Position numbers and translations under genes: made by a program
In this document: piece by piece, positions 60,241 through 64,000 of the stretch
Numbering within the stretch: position 1 is the first letter of the stretch
How the letters are laid out: the number at the start of each line of letters is the position of its first letter
The notes under the pieces: generated by a model
Seen by the model: only the letters and a program-made list of their open reading frames with translations
Databases searched by the model: none
What the model was told of the DNA's origin: nothing
Source: Anthonomus grandis grandis
Taxonomy: Eukaryota > Arthropoda > Insecta > Coleoptera > Curculionidae
Reading direction: 5' to 3'
Length of the DNA stretch: 64,000 nucleotides
Assembly: GCF_022605725.1 (NCBI RefSeq)
Contig: NC_065554.1
Span: 16,883,100-16,947,099, forward strand

Positions 60241-63200
60241 AATCTTTATTGGATTATTATAATCGGAAGTTTTAAATTAAAAGTCAGTGTTGTCTCTATT
60301 AAGTTAATATTAATCTTAATTTAGTGGTGAGATTAAAATAATCTAACGGTATAAGAAAAAATAGAACAATAAATAACGTCGTGTAATCTACAAATTTCGT
60401 GTGTATTAGCAGACACGGTTATTTGGACATTGATAATCATGAATACAAATATTAAAGAAGTAATAGCAATGAGATTTTGATTTCATTAATATCATTTTAA
60501 TTCTTTTATACCAAAATAACATCATGTAGTAAACCTTCTGATCTCGATATTTTAAAATATACATAAATTCCTTCTTAATTTACTTGTGGCAAAGTTAGAT
60601 AACAGTACCTTAATAATTACATTAACTTTATTTTAAAACGGGTTTCTTACAAGACACTCGGCCGATAATTGCGGCATTTTCTGGTTAATAAAATGCCCAA
60701 AATATCTTTCTTGATTGCCAAAAAAAAACTTTGCCAAAAACAAACGTGATGCAAGTTGGAGGTCATTGAAAGTTCGTTGATTCTTCGCTCGATCTTCTGT
60801 ATTGTGTAATTTAATGATGCGGTTTCTTTGATCAAGTTTAAGGACATATATTTTATGTGACTTATATCGGATTTAACTACCTATACTGGGGATATTTGAT
60901 GATATATTTGAAGTTGTGTGTAAACTTCTTAATCTTTATTTACGATACTAAAAAGTTATTTTGGGTAGTTGAGTTTTACTTTATGTTATAGGCATCGAAA
61001 AAAAGATAACTTATCAAGGACATAATAAGAATATACTAATTAATTAGTCACAATAACTCTTTTTAGACTGTAGTTGAAAAGCTGAGAGTAATAACTGAAA
61101 AGAATAAATAGAAAATTGATATTTTGCTATAAATTGCATAGAGTAGAACACAGAGAAATACATCGATGTAGATATAGATTTTTAAGACATATTATTCAAG
61201 TTTATGTAAACAGAAGCCAAAAGAAGAACAACATACATATAACCTGATCTGCTAAATCAAGGATTGAAAGAAGATGATCAGGATACAAAAGTGAATAAAA
61301 AATCTACCGGTTTTTCCATTCACTTAAACACAATTAAAATAAAAGAGATAACAATGTGAACATTGAAATAACTTAGGTTCCCTTTGAATGAAACTTGGCT
61401 TCAGGTCGTTAATATGGACATTGCCTGAGAAAATTGCCAAGTTAACCTATATACCAAGTTTTTGACATGGGTTCTGTTGCTATTTTTTCTTTCAGCAGGT
61501 TTTGTACTATTTAGTAAGCTTAATCGAATATGATATAAAAGACTGACTCATGGCAAGGCTTTTTTTACTCACTTTTATTCCTTTACAATTAATCATCCTG
61601 TGTATTGACCTGGCCCAAAAAGTAAACAGCTCTTAAGCATAGTAGTAATATTATAGCTTTTCATGAAAGAGATTAATTTTAATCAGTTTATACGCCTTTC
61701 ATTATTTTGTATTAGAGAATAGAGTGCAGTGTAGCTTGAAATTGGATAGCACTAATTATTTAGAGACATCAGCACCAAAGATCTACGAATGTTTGAAAGC
61801 TCCTTTAGGAATCGTCGATATTGATATCTTCTGACCAGGAATTCTAGATTTACGGTTAATTTGGGAATATTTGGAATATTAGAATTTTGAGACTAACTTT
61901 AAAAAAAATTCTCTATTAATAGATGGCTCAAAACTGGATAACTTTATAAGAGACAATTTTGTCAACCAAGGACTAATAGCCAGCAATTCTGATTTAGATC
62001 AACAAAATTCATGCTTTTCATTTAACTTACAAATTTTCAAAAATGTTCTATAATTATAACTTTTCAGATAATAGCTTTATTACCAACCTGAGAAATTTTG
62101 TATTCATCCATCATAAACTCACTGAAATAAGGCATGGAGGCAACTATCTTTGAATAAGAACCTAACGTAGAAAAGTTAGTAGTACTAGAACATTTGACAA
62201 TTGACATTCAGTGAATGTTCCCGAAATTATCGTTAATTATTTATCTTTTGGATGGTACTGATTTCATATAATGGATAAATTTGTTAATAAATATTTGCCT
62301 TCTCAGGCTGTCTTTTATCAGATGATTCCCTGGTCTCCCTTATTCTTTGCAATATTTCTTCAACAAAGTTCTTTAATTATTTTTAACTATTAGCTTTATT
62401 AGCAAAATAAATCGTGCTCCTAACACATTCACTTTTAATTATTTAATTTATAGATCATTAGGGAAGGAACCCAACACTTTAAAAAAACTGTTTAATATGC
62501 AGGTGAAAAAGAAATTATCCCTAATGATTCGCAATAAAGCAGTAGTTCGCTGATACGTGATATCTCAGTAACTAACGTTGCAGAAATGCATTATAATGTT
62601 TATTTTAATTTGCCAGCGGTCATACGTTAATATGTAAACACTGTTGTTAAAAGGCATCGAACTAGGCTTTGTTTCGTTGTAAATTAGTAAAAATATATAT
62701 TGTTTACTGTTTTACTTTATTAATATTATTATTACTATTTTTTAGCATTATTTTCTTAAGATCATCAACCAAGCTGATTTTAACCTTGTATTCTTCTTTA
62801 AATTACAACTTATTTAAACGCTAAATCATCAAAATTACAGTATGATTTCATTGTTTAAGATGGTAATTAATATTATCTGATGTTTTCAACGAGCGAATAT
62901 CTTCCTTAATGGGTATATTGACCATTTTTTGCTCGGAGTTGTTTAAATTTGCATTAAGCAAATTAAAAACCGTAATTTCAGGTACGTTCACACCAGTTTT
63001 AAATGGTTTGAATTCAACAAAGCTACATGAGAAGTGAAAACTCCAAAAACAAAATTTCCACTTCCTCTTAAATTAAAAGATAAGCGCGTCAAAAACTTAA
63101 GATTAATATGCACAGCCGATGTTCGACTGTTAACATGATGTCATATTGTGAAATTGAAGTCTTAACAATAATTTATTATGTATGCTTTCTGATATCATTA

Positions 63201-64000
63201 GTATTCAAGAGGTACATGCCTGGAATGTTTTAATTGAACTTGGCGTAAAATTTTTAATTCGTTTATAATATGTATTTTGTCAGGTCGACTTTGGTTTCGG
63301 AATGAGGAAGTATTTTGCCGGATTACAGTCAAAATATTAAGTACTTATATAGTAGCGGAATATGTTATTAATATTCGGGAGTATTCTGCTTAAAAATAAT
63401 ATTCAAATATATTCTGAAAACGATATTAACAAAATTATTTAGCTCTTAGAATAACGTTGTCCTTATATTGACATATAATACTATGTACATATCTTTAGAA
63501 GCATTTATATTCTTTTAAGAATTAGGAGCCAATGGAGATTTTATAATGTTGTTCCTGTTAAATTTTCATATTTTTTACTTGATCCAGATATGAGGAATCA
63601 GTTTTGAGCCTAGTGACTCCAGGAGGATTAAAAAAATATTTAAATCTAGGGGGAAAATTGTTACTGTAGTGGGAAAAATATGAAAAAAAACTACCAAGCG
63701 TAAGTACTGAAAATATGATAATAAATTGTTATGCGTAAGATATATTGAATTTACCCAAAAATTAGAAAAAAAAATCAATCAGAAAATAGGAGCAAAACAA
63801 TATGAAAACTAAACGAGAGAATTAAAACATATGATCCCTAACTAATAATTAAAAGATAGTGAAATAAATTTTAAAATAATGTTCGTAATGGAGTGCTTTA
63901 AGATAATCGATTGAGATGCAGTGTGATATTTTATAAATATTTTTCTTCCTGATTTTTTTATTCTCTCACTGAATATTTCCATTTTTTCTGTTAAATTTGG
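60241..64000. other. Intergenic AT-rich DNA without recognised features
   Basis: No host exon, RNA gene or transposon domain was recognised. Small open frames (60647-60847 and 63575-63778, both minus) are short and rich in hydrophobic low-complexity sequence. They are not supported as genes. Confidence 0.45.

Overview
The window is AT-rich animal DNA with short introns bounded by GT and AG, many decayed retrotransposons, and genes for C2H2 zinc-finger and peritrophin-type chitin-binding proteins. It reads as an insect chromosome, possibly from a beetle, but nothing here fixes the species. I found no bacterial-style operons, CRISPR arrays, rRNA or tRNA genes.

Three host genes are supported, with exon boundaries whose reading phases agree. 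(1) At 851-3337 on the minus strand are the first four exons of a GCNA-like gene: an acidic, Ser-rich, SUMO-interacting N-terminus that stops where the SprT-like protease domain should begin, so the rest lies left of the window. (2) At 9000-22021 on the plus strand is a complete 14-exon, 676-residue poly-C2H2 zinc-finger gene whose three largest introns hold transposons. (3) At 27743-52684 on the minus strand is a 15-exon gene for a secreted protein of about 3,027 residues. It has a signal peptide, ten peritrophin-A (ChtBD2) domains, NQSG-rich and Ser/Thr-rich mucin tracts, and long collagen-like Gly-X-Pro arrays. It is probably an apical, cuticular or peritrophic chitin-binding mucin.

The rest is mostly mobile DNA in nested layers. 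A Jockey-type LINE at 3760-7560 is split by an ORF1-only LINE (4092-6304) with an 11-bp target duplication. A terminal-inverted-repeat DNA transposon (about 10466-12916) with a decayed DUF7869-like protein carries a 485-bp hAT-like element with an 8-bp duplication. A Penelope-like remnant (14384-15456) is bounded by inverted repeats and has a hammerhead-like fold. A pogo/Tigger-like transposon (41556-43504) with TA duplications sits inside the endonuclease frame of another LINE. Further LINE and RTE pieces lie at 15605-17935, 20000-20470, 23480-24550, 24600-26950, 48765-49575, 51905-52100, 56985-58400 and 59480-60240. A foldback element is at 59194-59402.

Layout: 1-3337 GCNA-like gene; 3338-8840 nested LINEs and upstream DNA of the zinc-finger gene; 8843-22021 zinc-finger gene; 22022-27690 intergenic LINE graveyard; 27690-52723 giant mucin gene, including a 12.95-kb first intron full of repeats; 52724-64000 intergenic DNA with RTE, LINE and foldback remnants. 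The host genes do not appear functionally linked. All calls come from reading the sequence; no database search was possible.
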